64,000 nucleotides of DNA from Niveibacterium sp. SC-1. Lineage in GTDB: Bacteria > Pseudomonadota > Gammaproteobacteria > Burkholderiales > Rhodocyclaceae. The DNA lies in assembly GCF_038235435.1 (NCBI RefSeq), contig NZ_CP151275.1, positions 496,001 to 560,000 of the forward strand, given 5' to 3'. Positions 25,293-33,599 of this stretch are shown one piece after another; the stretch's first letter is position 1, and each line of letters starts with the position of its first letter. Below the pieces are notes generated by a model. It was not told the origin of the DNA. It ran no database searches and worked only from the letters and a program-made list of their open reading frames with translations. The position numbers and the translations under genes were made by a program.

Positions 25293-26426
25293 TCAGTCCA
25301 GGGTCTTGCGCAGGGTGCGGCGCGTGGCGAAGGTCAGGACGACGGCATAGAGCAGCAGGACGCCGCAGTTGCTCAGGATCTGCGGCCAGTTGTCGCCCGC
25401 CAGGAAGAGCGTCTTGATCAGGCTCATGAAGTGGGTCGCCGGCAGGATCTTGCTCACCAGCTGGATCACGACCGGCACGTTGCGCAGGTCGAAGACGAAG
25501 CCGGAGAGCATCATGGCCGGCAGGAAACTGAGCAGCAGCGCCATCTGGCTGGCCTTGAACTGGCTGCGTGTGAGGCCGGAGATGAAGAGCCCCAGCAGCA
25601 GCGACACCAGCAGATACAGCAGCGAGGCAAGCAGGATGATCCAGAGCGAGCCGCGGATCGGCACTGCGAAGAGCAGCCTTGCCGCCAGCAGGCAGCTCAC
25701 GATGTTGATTGCCCCGACCACCAGGTAGGGCGCGACCTTGGCGAGGACCAGCTCCAGCGGGCGCACTGGCGTGACGAAGAGCGACTCGAGCGTGCCGCGC
25801 TCCCATTCGCGCGCGATCAGCAGCGAGGTGAGGAAGGCGCCGATCAGGGTGAGCACCAGCACCAGGAGGCCCGGCACGAGATACCAGGTGCTGTTGCCGG
25901 CCTCGTTGAACCACATGCGCTGCACGACCAGCACGCTGCCGAGGGCGGCGGGCTTGCCCCCGGCGCGATCGGCCTGGTGTTGCGCCCAGGTCCCCAGCGC
26001 GCCACCCACGTAGCCCTCCACCGCGGTCGCGGTGGTGGAGTCGGCGCCGTTGAGCAGGAGCTGGACGCGCGCCTCGCCCGCGGCGAGCTGGCGCGAGAAA
26101 TCCATCGGGATGCGCACGATGCCGTCCACCTTGCCCGCGCGCATCAGGGCCTGGGCCTCGGCCATGTTGTTGACCCAGACGGGGGCGAGGTAGTGCGAGC
26201 CCTGCAGGCCGCTGGCAACTTCGCGCGCGCTCGGCGAGCTGTCCTCCAGCGCCACCGCGACCGGGGCGTTCTGGACATCGAGCGAGAGGCCGTAGCCAAA
26301 GAGCAGGATCAGCAGCACGGGCAGGAGCAGGCCCACCGCGAGGTTGCTCCGGTCGCGCAGCATCTGCCGCACTTCCTTGCGCAGCAGGGCGGTGAAGCGC
26401 CGCCTGAAGCCGGATGCGGGGCTCAT
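25293..26426 (-). CDS. ybhS: ABC-2 type exporter permease (YbhS-like)
   Basis: 377 residues with the same plan as its neighbour: N-terminal helix NLAVGLLLPVLLILLFGYG, large external loop, then five helices. The EWERGTLESLFVTPVRPLE element contacts the ATPase. Its start overlaps the ATPase gene stop by ATGA, and the second permease follows 18 bases on. The two probably form a heterodimer. Confidence 0.87.
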   Translation of the reverse strand: MSPASGFRRRFTALLRKEVRQMLRDRSNLAVGLLLPVLLILLFGYGLSLDVQNAPVAVALEDSSPSAREVASGLQGSHYLAPVWVNNMAEAQALMRAGKVDGIVRIPMDFSRQLAAGEARVQLLLNGADSTTATAVEGYVGGALGTWAQHQADRAGGKPAALGSVLVVQRMWFNEAGNSTWYLVPGLLVLVLTLIGAFLTSLLIAREWERGTLESLFVTPVRPLELVLAKVAPYLVVGAINIVSCLLAARLLFAVPIRGSLWIILLASLLYLLVSLLLGLFISGLTRSQFKASQMALLLSFLPAMMLSGFVFDLRNVPVVIQLVSKILPATHFMSLIKTLFLAGDNWPQILSNCGVLLLYAVVLTFATRRTLRKTLD

Positions 26427-28267
26427 GCGGCCGTACCCGCAGATGCGCCGCGCTGGCCGCGTCCCTGCTCGACGATGGCGATGAAGGCCTTGTTCATGTC
26501 GGTGCCGGCGTCGCCGCCGGCGAGGCCGCGTACTTCCTGCGGCGTACCCAGCGCCAGCAGCTGGCCGGCGTCCTGGATGGCGATGCGGTCGCAGTACTCC
26601 GCCTCCTCCATGAAGTGCGTGGTGACGATGATGGTCACGCCCGCTTGCGCCAGGGTGGTGATGGTGCGCCAGAAGGCGCGGCGCGCCAGCGGATCGATGC
26701 CGCTGGTGGGTTCGTCGAGGAAGAGGATGTCCGGTTCGTGCACCAGGCCCGCCGCCATGGCGAGGCGCTGCTTGTAGCCGCCCGGCAGGATGCCGCTGAT
26801 GGCCGCCGGGTCGAGATCGAACTGACTGATCGTGGTGGCCACGCGGTTGCGCAGCGCCCTGCCACGCAGGCCATAGGCACCCGCGAAGAACTCCAGGTTC
26901 TCGCGCACGGTGAGATTGCCGTAGAGGGCAAATTTCTGCGACACGTAGCCGATGCGTGCGCGGGCCTGGGCGCGCGCGTGGCGCAGGTTGAGTCCGGCGA
27001 CTTCGAGGTGGCCGCTGGTGGCGGGCAGCAGCCCGCAGAGCATGCGGAAGGTCGTGGTCTTGCCGGCGCCATTGGGGCCGAGCAGGCCGAAGATCTCGCC
27101 GCGGGCGACCTCGAAGGAGGTACTGGCCACGGCGGTGAAGTCGCCGAACTTGCGCACCAGATCGCGCACCACGATCACCGCTGCGTTCTTGTCCTTGTCT
27201 GCGGCCCTGTCCTTGTCCTTCTTCTCCGCGTCCTTGTCTGCCTCGCCGCTCCGCGGCGGTGGCGCGGATGCCACCGCTTCGCCGGGCGCGCGCGCCTCGT
27301 CCGTGCTGGCCTCGGGTGCATGGTGCTGGCGCAGCAGCATCATGAACGCGTCTTCGAGCTCCTCCTCGCGCGTCTGGGGCGGGGCGTCATGCAGCAAGGC
27401 GGCCAGGCGTGCCGGGTCGGCGTCGGGCTGGCGGATGAAGCTCACGGCGCCGCCCCGCGGCACGGCATCGATGATGGCCGCGCCGGCGTCGATGAGGCGC
27501 GCCTGCAGGTCGCGCGCCGGTACGCCTGTGGGCGGCGCGGCGGTGTAGGTGAGGCCGCGGGCGCGCTCGCGCAGGGAGGCCGGCGTGCCCTGCGCGAGCA
27601 GTCGCCCCTCGTGCATCACGAAGACCTGGGCGCAGCGCTCGGCCTCGTCCATGTAGGCCGTGCTTACGATGACGCTGAGCTTCTCGTCATCGACCAGTTG
27701 CTGCACGATCTTCCACAGGTCGCGGCGCGACAGCGGGTCGACCCCGACGCTGGGCTCGTCGAGCAGCAGCAGCTCGGGCGAGCGCACCAGCGTGCAGGCC
27801 AGCCCCAGCTTCTGCTTCATGCCGCCGGAGAGCTTGCCCGCAGGGCGCGCCACGAAGCGCGCCATGTCGGTCATCTCCAGCATGCGGGCGAAGCGCTCGC
27901 GCCGCGCTGCCACCGGCACGCCGTGCAGGTCGGCGTAGAGGTCGAGGTTCTCCTGCACGGAGAGGTCCTCGTAGAGCCCGAAGCGCTGGGGCATGTAGCT
28001 GATGCGGTCCTGCACCGACTGGGGCGCGCGCGCCACGTCCGTGTCGAGCACCTGCAGGCGGCCCGCGTCCGGCTTGAGCAGGCCGGCGAGCATGCGCATC
28101 AGTGTGGTCTTGCCGGCGCCGTCGGGCCCCACCAGGGCAGTGAGCTCGCCGCGCCGGATGGTGAGGGAGATCTCGTTGACGGCGTGCAGCGCCCCGCCGG
28201 TCGGCGAGGGGAAGGTCTTGCGCAGTTGCTCGGCAATGACGCTCGCGCCGGCGCCGTTCATCCTCAT
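26423..28267 (-). CDS. ybhF: Fused double ATP-binding protein of the ABC exporter (YbhF-like)
   Basis: 614 residues with two complete ABC modules. The first has Walker A GPDGAGKTT (47-55), signature LSGG (146-149) and Walker B LLLLDEP (about 167). The second has GPNGAGKTT (397-405), signature changed to LPGG (494-497) and LFLDEP (about 515). They are joined by a Lys/Asp-rich linker at about 340-362. E. coli YbhF is also a double ATPase of similar size. Coupled at both ends: its ATG overlaps the fusion-protein stop and its stop overlaps the permease start. Confidence 0.93.
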   Translation of the reverse strand: MRMNGAGASVIAEQLRKTFPSPTGGALHAVNEISLTIRRGELTALVGPDGAGKTTLMRMLAGLLKPDAGRLQVLDTDVARAPQSVQDRISYMPQRFGLYEDLSVQENLDLYADLHGVPVAARRERFARMLEMTDMARFVARPAGKLSGGMKQKLGLACTLVRSPELLLLDEPSVGVDPLSRRDLWKIVQQLVDDEKLSVIVSTAYMDEAERCAQVFVMHEGRLLAQGTPASLRERARGLTYTAAPPTGVPARDLQARLIDAGAAIIDAVPRGGAVSFIRQPDADPARLAALLHDAPPQTREEELEDAFMMLLRQHHAPEASTDEARAPGEAVASAPPPRSGEADKDAEKKDKDRAADKDKNAAVIVVRDLVRKFGDFTAVASTSFEVARGEIFGLLGPNGAGKTTTFRMLCGLLPATSGHLEVAGLNLRHARAQARARIGYVSQKFALYGNLTVRENLEFFAGAYGLRGRALRNRVATTISQFDLDPAAISGILPGGYKQRLAMAAGLVHEPDILFLDEPTSGIDPLARRAFWRTITTLAQAGVTIIVTTHFMEEAEYCDRIAIQDAGQLLALGTPQEVRGLAGGDAGTDMNKAFIAIVEQGRGQRGASAGTAA

Positions 28268-29259
28268 TCACCCGCGGCCAGGCGTACCGTCGCGGGTTGG
28301 CCGAGGCGCAGCCGGTTGGCGCCGTCCTCGACCTGAACGCGCACTTCATAGACGAGGCTCGTGCGCAGCTCTTCGGTCTGCACGGACTTGGGCGTGAACT
28401 CGGCCACCGAGGAGATGTAGCCCACCGTGCCCGTGATCGGCTGGTCGGGGTGGCTGTCCGTGCTCACGCGCGCCGGCATGCCGGGTTTGACCCTGCCCAG
28501 ATCGGTTTCGGACACATAGACGCGCACCCACTTGGGTTGCGCCAGGGCCAGCGCGAACACGGGGCGCTGCGGCGTCGCCATGTCGCCGGGCTCCAGCAGG
28601 CGTGAGCGCACCACCGCATCGGCTGGTGCCTTCAGTTCGCCTTGCGCCACCTGGTGTTGGAGCAGCGCGAGCTGCGCCCGGGAGGCCTTGAGTTGCGCCT
28701 CCGCGCCGCCGACCTCTTCCTTGCGCGGCCCCAGTTCGACCAGACGCAGCGCCTCCTGACGCTCGGCCACCTGGGCCTGGGCGACCTTCAGGCTGCTTTG
28801 CGCGCGCTCCAGGTCTTGCGCGCTCACGGCACGTCCCTGGGTGTTGGCCGCGATGTCCTGCAGGCGCGCCAGATCCTGTCCGGCGCGCAGCGCATCGGCC
28901 TGCGCGGCGACCAGGCGGCTGCGGGCCTGGGAGACTTCCTGCGGGCGCGCGCCGTTGTGCAGTTTGAGCAGGCTCTGCTGTTGCACTTCGATCTGCGCCT
29001 GCGCCTGTTCCGCCTGCAGTTGCAGGGTGCGCGTGTCGAGTACTCCGACCACGCTGCCGGCCTTGACGCTGTCGCCCTCGTTGGCGCGCAGTTCCGTGAT
29101 CCGGCCGCTGCCGTCGAAGGCCAGCGAGATCTGCCGGATATCCACGTTGCCGTGCAGGACCAGGGCCTTGTCGCCGGTGCCCGCGCGCCCCTGCCACCAC
29201 GCCCAGCCCGCGACGACCACCGCAACAAGGACCAGGAGGGCGAGCAGTGGCTTCTTCAT
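28264..29259 (-). CDS. ybhG: HlyD-family membrane-fusion protein (YbhG-like)
   Basis: 331 residues. An N-terminal anchor (LLALLVLVAVVVAGWAWW) precedes a lipoyl-like half (VLHGNVDIRQISLAFDGSGR and NEGDSVKAGSVVGVLDTRTL), a long alpha-hairpin (about 85-205) rich in Gln/Ala, then the second lipoyl half and a beta-barrel (VFALAQPKWVRVYVSETDLG-type). It bridges inner-membrane permeases and the NodT channel. First gene of the leftward operon; its promoter region carries a 23-bp perfect palindrome shared with the divergent TetR-type gene. Confidence 0.92.
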   Translation of the reverse strand: MKKPLLALLVLVAVVVAGWAWWQGRAGTGDKALVLHGNVDIRQISLAFDGSGRITELRANEGDSVKAGSVVGVLDTRTLQLQAEQAQAQIEVQQQSLLKLHNGARPQEVSQARSRLVAAQADALRAGQDLARLQDIAANTQGRAVSAQDLERAQSSLKVAQAQVAERQEALRLVELGPRKEEVGGAEAQLKASRAQLALLQHQVAQGELKAPADAVVRSRLLEPGDMATPQRPVFALALAQPKWVRVYVSETDLGRVKPGMPARVSTDSHPDQPITGTVGYISSVAEFTPKSVQTEELRTSLVYEVRVQVEDGANRLRLGQPATVRLAAGE

Positions 29260-29321
29260 GAGAGGGCATCCATGCGGGATTCGGACCGGGCTGAAAGCAG
29301 ACCCGTGCAAACGGCCTGAGG

Positions 29322-29344
29322 TAGTCTAAAGTCAATTTAGACTA
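29322..29344. promoter_or_regulatory. Perfect palindromic operator for the CecR-like repressor
   Basis: TAGTCTAAA (29322-29330), a 5-nt GTCAA spacer, then TTTAGACTA (29336-29344): 9-bp arms with no mismatch, AT-rich against a GC-rich background. It sits between the divergent exporter operon and the TetR-type gene, 24 bases from the latter's ATG, so one repressor dimer could control both. Confidence 0.8.
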
Positions 29345-29367
29345 GATCTCAGCCGAAGTACAAGGTG

Positions 29368-30042
29368 ATGGACGTGCCCCCAGAGAAACCGACAGGCAAT
29401 GCGTCGCGCGGTCTTCGCGCCGACGGCGAAGCAACCCGCGCCCGCATCCTGGAGGCCGCGGGCGAGCTGTTTGCCGCGGGGGGCTACGCCGACACCACCA
29501 GCAAGGCGATCGCCGCCCGCGCGGGCGTGGACCAGGCCTCGATCAACTACCACTTCGGCAGCCGCAGCGGGCTCTACCAGGCCTTGCTGGCAGACGCGCA
29601 CCGCCGCCTCGTGAGTCTTGCCGACCTGCGCCAGCTGGCGGAAAGCCGGCTCGCTCCGGCGCAGAAGCTACGGACGCTGATCGAGCAACTGGTCCAGCGC
29701 GCCACGGGCAGTACCCAGGGATGGCATCTGAAAGTCCTGGTGCGGGAAATCCTCGCGCCGTCTCCGCATTGCCAGACGCTCTTCCAGGAGGAGATCTTTC
29801 CCAAGGTGTTCTTCGTCAGGCGGCTCATCAGCGAGATCACCGCGATTCCGGAAGACGACCCCGCGATCACGCGCTGTCTCCTCAGCGTCATGGCGCCTTG
29901 CCTGATGCTGTTGCTCGGAACCAGCGGCATTCCGGGCCCGGTGCAGGAGTTGCTGAGGATGCCTGGCGAAGCACTCAGCGAGCATCTCCACCGCTATGCG
30001 CTGGCCGGCCTGACCGCCATCGCGCAAGAGCACGCCGGCTGA
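29368..30042 (+). CDS. TetR-family repressor, CecR-like (DUF1956 C-terminal domain)
   Basis: 224 residues. The helix-turn-helix is ARILEAAGELFAAGGYADTT through AGVDQASINYHFGSRSGLYQ. The C-terminal ligand domain matches the CecR/YbiH group, with VREILAPSPHC and a late MAPCLMLLL helix. In E. coli, CecR sits beside ybhGFSR and controls it; here the gene is divergent from the equivalent operon across a perfect palindrome. The ATG at 29368 is preceded by an in-frame GTG. Confidence 0.9.
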   Translation: MDVPPEKPTGNASRGLRADGEATRARILEAAGELFAAGGYADTTSKAIAARAGVDQASINYHFGSRSGLYQALLADAHRRLVSLADLRQLAESRLAPAQKLRTLIEQLVQRATGSTQGWHLKVLVREILAPSPHCQTLFQEEIFPKVFFVRRLISEITAIPEDDPAITRCLLSVMAPCLMLLLGTSGIPGPVQELLRMPGEALSEHLHRYALAGLTAIAQEHAG

Positions 30043-30063
30043 GATCCGCCGCCGTGCTCGCCG

Positions 30064-30957
30064 CTATTGCGCGGTGAGCGCGGTGGCGACGATGCGCGCC
30101 GCCTGCGCGAGTACGTCGTCGCGCGGCTTCGCATCCAGCTGCGGCTGGGTGAAGTAGATGGCCAGCACGATGGGCGCACGCGCCGGCGGCCACAGGACGC
30201 CGATGTCGTTGGTGCTGCCGTAGTCGCCGGTGCCGGTCTTGTCGGCGACACGCCAGTCCGCGGGGACGCCAGCGCGGATGCGCGCCGCGCCGGTGGTGTT
30301 GCCCAGCATCCAGTCGCGCAGGCGCTCGCGTCCCGTCGCGCCCAGCGCCTCGCCGAGCAGCAGGCGTTCGAGGCTTTGCGCCATCGCGGCCGGCGTAGTG
30401 GTGTCGCGCAGGTCGTCGGGCCGCGCGCTGTTCAGCGCGGTCTCCCAGCGGTCGAGGCGGAACTGCGTGTCACCGATGCTGCGGGCGAAGGCCGTGACGG
30501 CGGCCGGACCGCCGAGCTCGCGCAGGATCAGGTTGGCCGCCGTGTTGTCGCTGTATTGCAGCGCCGCCGCGCAGAGCGCTGCGAGATCCAGGCCGGTGGC
30601 TACATGCTTCTCGGTGATCGGCGAGTACGCGACGAGGTCCTCGCGCGAATAGGCGATCTGCTTGTCGAGCAGGCCGTGCTGCCGGCTCGCCCGTTGCAAG
30701 AGAGTCGATACCGCGATCACCTTGAAGGTGCTGCAGAAGGCGAAGCGCTCCGCGCCCCGCCAGACGATGCGCGCGTCGCTGCCGGCAGTGCGCGCGGCCA
30801 CGCCGAGGCGTCCGCCGCTGCGCGCTTCCAGCGCAGCCAGTTCCTGCTCCGCGCCGCCGGCCGTATCTGCAGCCCTTGCGACGGAGCTGCCGATGCCTGC
30901 AAGGGGAAGGCCGCCCGTCGCGAGCAGGAGCCGGCGACGCAGGGGTGAGTGGTGCAT
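30064..30957 (-). CDS. Class A beta-lactamase
   Basis: 297 residues. A twin-arginine-like leader (LRRRLLLATGGLPLAG) precedes the mature enzyme. The catalytic motifs are intact: STFK with S76 (Ambler 70), preceded by Cys; SDN at 136-138 (Ambler 130); E172 (Ambler 166) in RWETALNS; and KTG at 240-242 followed by TGDYGSTND, as in CTX-M/PenA-type enzymes. No second Cys follows the KTG motif, so the KPC-type disulfide is absent. Serine hydrolase acting on penicillins and probably cephalosporins in the periplasm. No ampR-type regulator adjoins it; the gene is chromosomal in context, convergent with the CecR-like gene. Confidence 0.93.
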   Translation of the reverse strand: MHHSPLRRRLLLATGGLPLAGIGSSVARAADTAGGAEQELAALEARSGGRLGVAARTAGSDARIVWRGAERFAFCSTFKVIAVSTLLQRASRQHGLLDKQIAYSREDLVAYSPITEKHVATGLDLAALCAAALQYSDNTAANLILRELGGPAAVTAFARSIGDTQFRLDRWETALNSARPDDLRDTTTPAAMAQSLERLLLGEALGATGRERLRDWMLGNTTGAARIRAGVPADWRVADKTGTGDYGSTNDIGVLWPPARAPIVLAIYFTQPQLDAKPRDDVLAQAARIVATALTAQ

Positions 30958-31048
30958 GCGCGAGTCCTTGCGAGCGATGTAGACCGGGGGGCGAGGCGAC
31001 AACTGTAGCCCGGGTTCGTCGCGTGCGCCTGCGGGGTTTCCGCCGGAA

Positions 31049-31546
31049 CTAGTGCCGGTTGAGATCGCCGCCCTGCGGACAATTCGCCACCCCTTTGGGG
31101 CCGCTCACGATGGTCGCGCGGTTGGCGCGCTGGTTGTGGCAGATGAGGTCGATCGCATGGCCAGCCGCGTCCGTCACGCTAACGTGCAGGACCTCGCCTT
31201 CCCATTGCGTCTGGAACCGGGCACCGGCCGGGGCGAGGGCGGCGAGCGAACCGGTGATCGAGGGCAGGGGCAGCCAGCTCGGCACGACCAGCAGACCGCG
31301 CTGCCCCGCGAAGAGCGAATGGTCGCCGAAGTCGACGAACTGCAGGCTGGCGCTCCGCAGGGGACGGAACTCGCGCGCGTATTCGCGCGGACCCAGTCCA
31401 TAGTCGAGGACGCCGCCCGCCACGGCGAGGGCGAGCAGCACGGCGAGGGACGGCAGGCGCGGCGCATGCGGGGCAAAGGCCTGGCGTAGTAGCAGGCCGG
31501 TCGCAAACAGGGCGAGGGTGATGAAGAGCGCTTCGAAGATCTGCAT
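31049..31546 (-). CDS. Small membrane protein, function unknown
   Basis: 165 residues, not recognised. Two N-terminal transmembrane helices (IFEALFITLALFATGLLL and LAVLLALAVAGGVLDYGL) are followed by a soluble domain of about 100 residues with PSWLPLPSITGSLAAL and VSVTDAAGHAIDLICHNQ and two cysteines. The start is the Met that opens the first helix; upstream in-frame sequence is Arg-rich and looks non-coding. It lies between the beta-lactamase and a PAS-GGDEF gene without an evident partner. Confidence 0.6.
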   Translation of the reverse strand: MQIFEALFITLALFATGLLLRQAFAPHAPRLPSLAVLLALAVAGGVLDYGLGPREYAREFRPLRSASLQFVDFGDHSLFAGQRGLLVVPSWLPLPSITGSLAALAPAGARFQTQWEGEVLHVSVTDAAGHAIDLICHNQRANRATIVSGPKGVANCPQGGDLNRH

Positions 31547-31876
31547 CGGGAACGTTGCGGGGGGCAGGTGGAGTGGTTCGTGCCGGGAGATGTGGAAGAG
31601 GCGACGTGCCGTGCACGACGGGGCGCGGGTACGGAATCTAAGCGGGCGCCCGCCTGCACCGATCGGCCGTAGTGCGCGCGGGGGCAATCGCGTCGCCGGG
31701 AATCGCACACGGTAGGCGGGTGTGTCGGGTCATCGTCCACGGCCAGCTCCCGGCCGTCAAGGCGGGCCACGCGGCGCCGCGCCTGCGTCGGCAGTCGTAT
31801 CATTTCTTCACACGCCGGCAAACCCGGCGCGCTACGCTTGAAGCAAGCACCATCCGCAGCCTGGAGCACCGCAGTC
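31547..31876. other. Intergenic region, no gene seen
   Basis: 330 nt between two divergent genes. Open frames through it are Arg-rich, without ribosome sites or domains. A less GC-rich patch near 31790-31815 may hold the promoter of the diguanylate cyclase gene, but no boxes are clear. Confidence 0.5.
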
Positions 31877-32815
31877 ATGGAACGTTCGTCCGTCCCCGAC
31901 CCTCAGAGTCCCGACTACAAGACCCTGCTCGAATCGACCCAGGCCATTCCCTGGAAGATCGACTGGTCGAGCATGCGTTTTGCCTATGTCGGGCCGCAGA
32001 TCGAACCCCTGCTCGGCTGGACCGCCGAGAGCTGGGTGAGCGTGGAGGACTGGGCGACACGCATCCACCCGGAGGACCGCGAGCGCGTGGTCAACTTCTG
32101 CGTGGCGCAGTCCAAGGCCGGCGTGGACCATGAGGCCGACTATCGTGCGCTGACCCGCGACGGCGGCTATGTGTGGATCCGCGACGTGGTGCACGTGCTG
32201 CGCAACGAGGCGGGCGAAGTCGATGCGCTGATCGGTTTCATGTTCGACATCAGCGAACGCAAGAAGACCGAGGAGGCGCTCATCTCGCTCCAGAAACAGC
32301 TGGAGGAAATGTCCTTCAAGGACGGGCTGACCAACGTCGCCAACCGTCGCATGTTCGACGCCATCCTCGAGCAGGAGTGGAGCTCGGCACAGCGCAATCG
32401 CCAACCGATCTCGGTGATCCTGGTCGATATCGACTACTTCAAGCAGTACAACGACCAGTACGGCCACATCCAGGGCGACGAGTGTCTCAAGCAGGTGGCG
32501 GCAGCGTTGGGCGGCGCCGCCACGCGGGCCAAGGACTTCTTCGCACGCTTCGGCGGCGAGGAGTTCGTCTTCATCCTGCCGGACACCGAGGCCGCCGCCG
32601 CCAACAAGATCGCCGAGCGCTGCCGCGACGCGATCTTCAAACTGCAGCTGCCGCATGCGGGGTCCTCGGTGAGCCAGATCCTCACCATCAGCATGGGCGC
32701 GGGCACGGTCATCCCATTGAGAGATGACCTGCCGATGGACTTCGTCGCGCGGGTGGACCGCCGTCTCTATCGCGCGAAGCAGTACGGCCGCAACCGGATC
32801 GCCGCGGCCGACTGA
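31877..32815 (+). CDS. PAS-GGDEF diguanylate cyclase, soluble
   Basis: 312 residues. The N-terminal PAS domain (about 15-130) has VGPQIEPLLGW, IHPEDRERV and the C-terminal GFMFDISERKK that leads into a coiled segment. The GGDEF domain reads DGLTNVANRRMFD, DIDYFKQYNDQYGH and GGEEF, all active-type. No membrane helix. GGAGC precedes the ATG. It has no operon partner; WrbA follows on the opposite strand. Confidence 0.93.
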   Translation: MERSSVPDPQSPDYKTLLESTQAIPWKIDWSSMRFAYVGPQIEPLLGWTAESWVSVEDWATRIHPEDRERVVNFCVAQSKAGVDHEADYRALTRDGGYVWIRDVVHVLRNEAGEVDALIGFMFDISERKKTEEALISLQKQLEEMSFKDGLTNVANRRMFDAILEQEWSSAQRNRQPISVILVDIDYFKQYNDQYGHIQGDECLKQVAAALGGAATRAKDFFARFGGEEFVFILPDTEAAAANKIAERCRDAIFKLQLPHAGSSVSQILTISMGAGTVIPLRDDLPMDFVARVDRRLYRAKQYGRNRIAAAD

Positions 32816-32856
32816 GGGTCAACTGAGGGCCAACTGAGGAGACCCGTAGCGGTGCC

Positions 32857-33456
32857 TTAGCCGAAGAGCTTCGCCGCGGTCTTCGCGACCAGTTCACCCT
32901 GGAAGCGCGCGCCGGCGAGCTCGTTCGCCGAGGGTTGGCGCGAGCCGTCGCCGCCGGCGATGGTGGTGGCACCGTAAGGCGAGCCGCCGGTGATCTCGGT
33001 GAGGCTCATCTGGCCCTGGAAGCTGTAGGGCAGGCCGACGATCACCAGGCCCAGGTGCAGGAGGTTGGTGATCACCGAGAAGAGCGTGGTCTCCTGCCCG
33101 CCATGCTGCGTGGCGGTGGAGCTGAAGGCCGCGCCCACCTTGCCGTTGAGCGCACCGCGCGCCCACAGGCCGCCGGTCTGGTCGAGGAAGGCCGCCATCT
33201 GCGAAGTGATGCGGCCGTAGCGGGTGCCGGTGCCGACGATGATCGCGTCGTAGTGCTCCAGTTCCGCCACGGTAGCGATCGGCGCCGCCTGGTCGAGCTT
33301 GTAGCCGGACTTCTTCGCGACTTCTTCCGATACCGTTTCCGGCACGCGCTTGATGTCGACCTGCGCGCCGGCACTGCGTGCGCCGTCGGCGATGGCATTG
33401 GCCATCTGTTCGATGTGGCCGTACGAGGAGTAGTAGAGGACGAGGACCTTGGCCAT
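32857..33456 (-). CDS. wrbA: NAD(P)H:quinone oxidoreductase WrbA
   Basis: 199 residues, standard length. The flavodoxin-like FMN loop is [32 protein letters not shown] and the [15 protein letters not shown] block are WrbA signatures, as is [15 protein letters not shown] near the end. It reduces quinones by two electrons, limiting radical formation. The ATG follows a GGAGA site. Located beside a flavin oxidase gene but separated from it by 143 bases. Confidence 0.95.
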   Translation of the reverse strand: MAKVLVLYYSSYGHIEQMANAIADGARSAGAQVDIKRVPETVSEEVAKKSGYKLDQAAPIATVAELEHYDAIIVGTGTRYGRITSQMAAFLDQTGGLWARGALNGKVGAAFSSTATQHGGQETTLFSVITNLLHLGLVIVGLPYSFQGQMSLTEITGGSPYGATTIAGGDGSRQPSANELAGARFQGELVAKTAAKLFG

Positions 33457-33599
33457 GCGATGTCTCCACGGTTGGGATGGGAGCACGCCCGCCGGGGCGG
33501 CGGGCGGACCGCGCGTTCAGACAAGGGCAGGGCGGGGGAATTCCCGCCGCGGCCTCACCCTGTCCAAGGCGCGCGTCGCGGACCCGAAGCGCCGCCGGC

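Noticed and set aside
26414..28336. 640-codon frame opposite the double ATPase
   Set aside because: The minus strand has two complete ABC modules; the plus frame has no recognisable motif.
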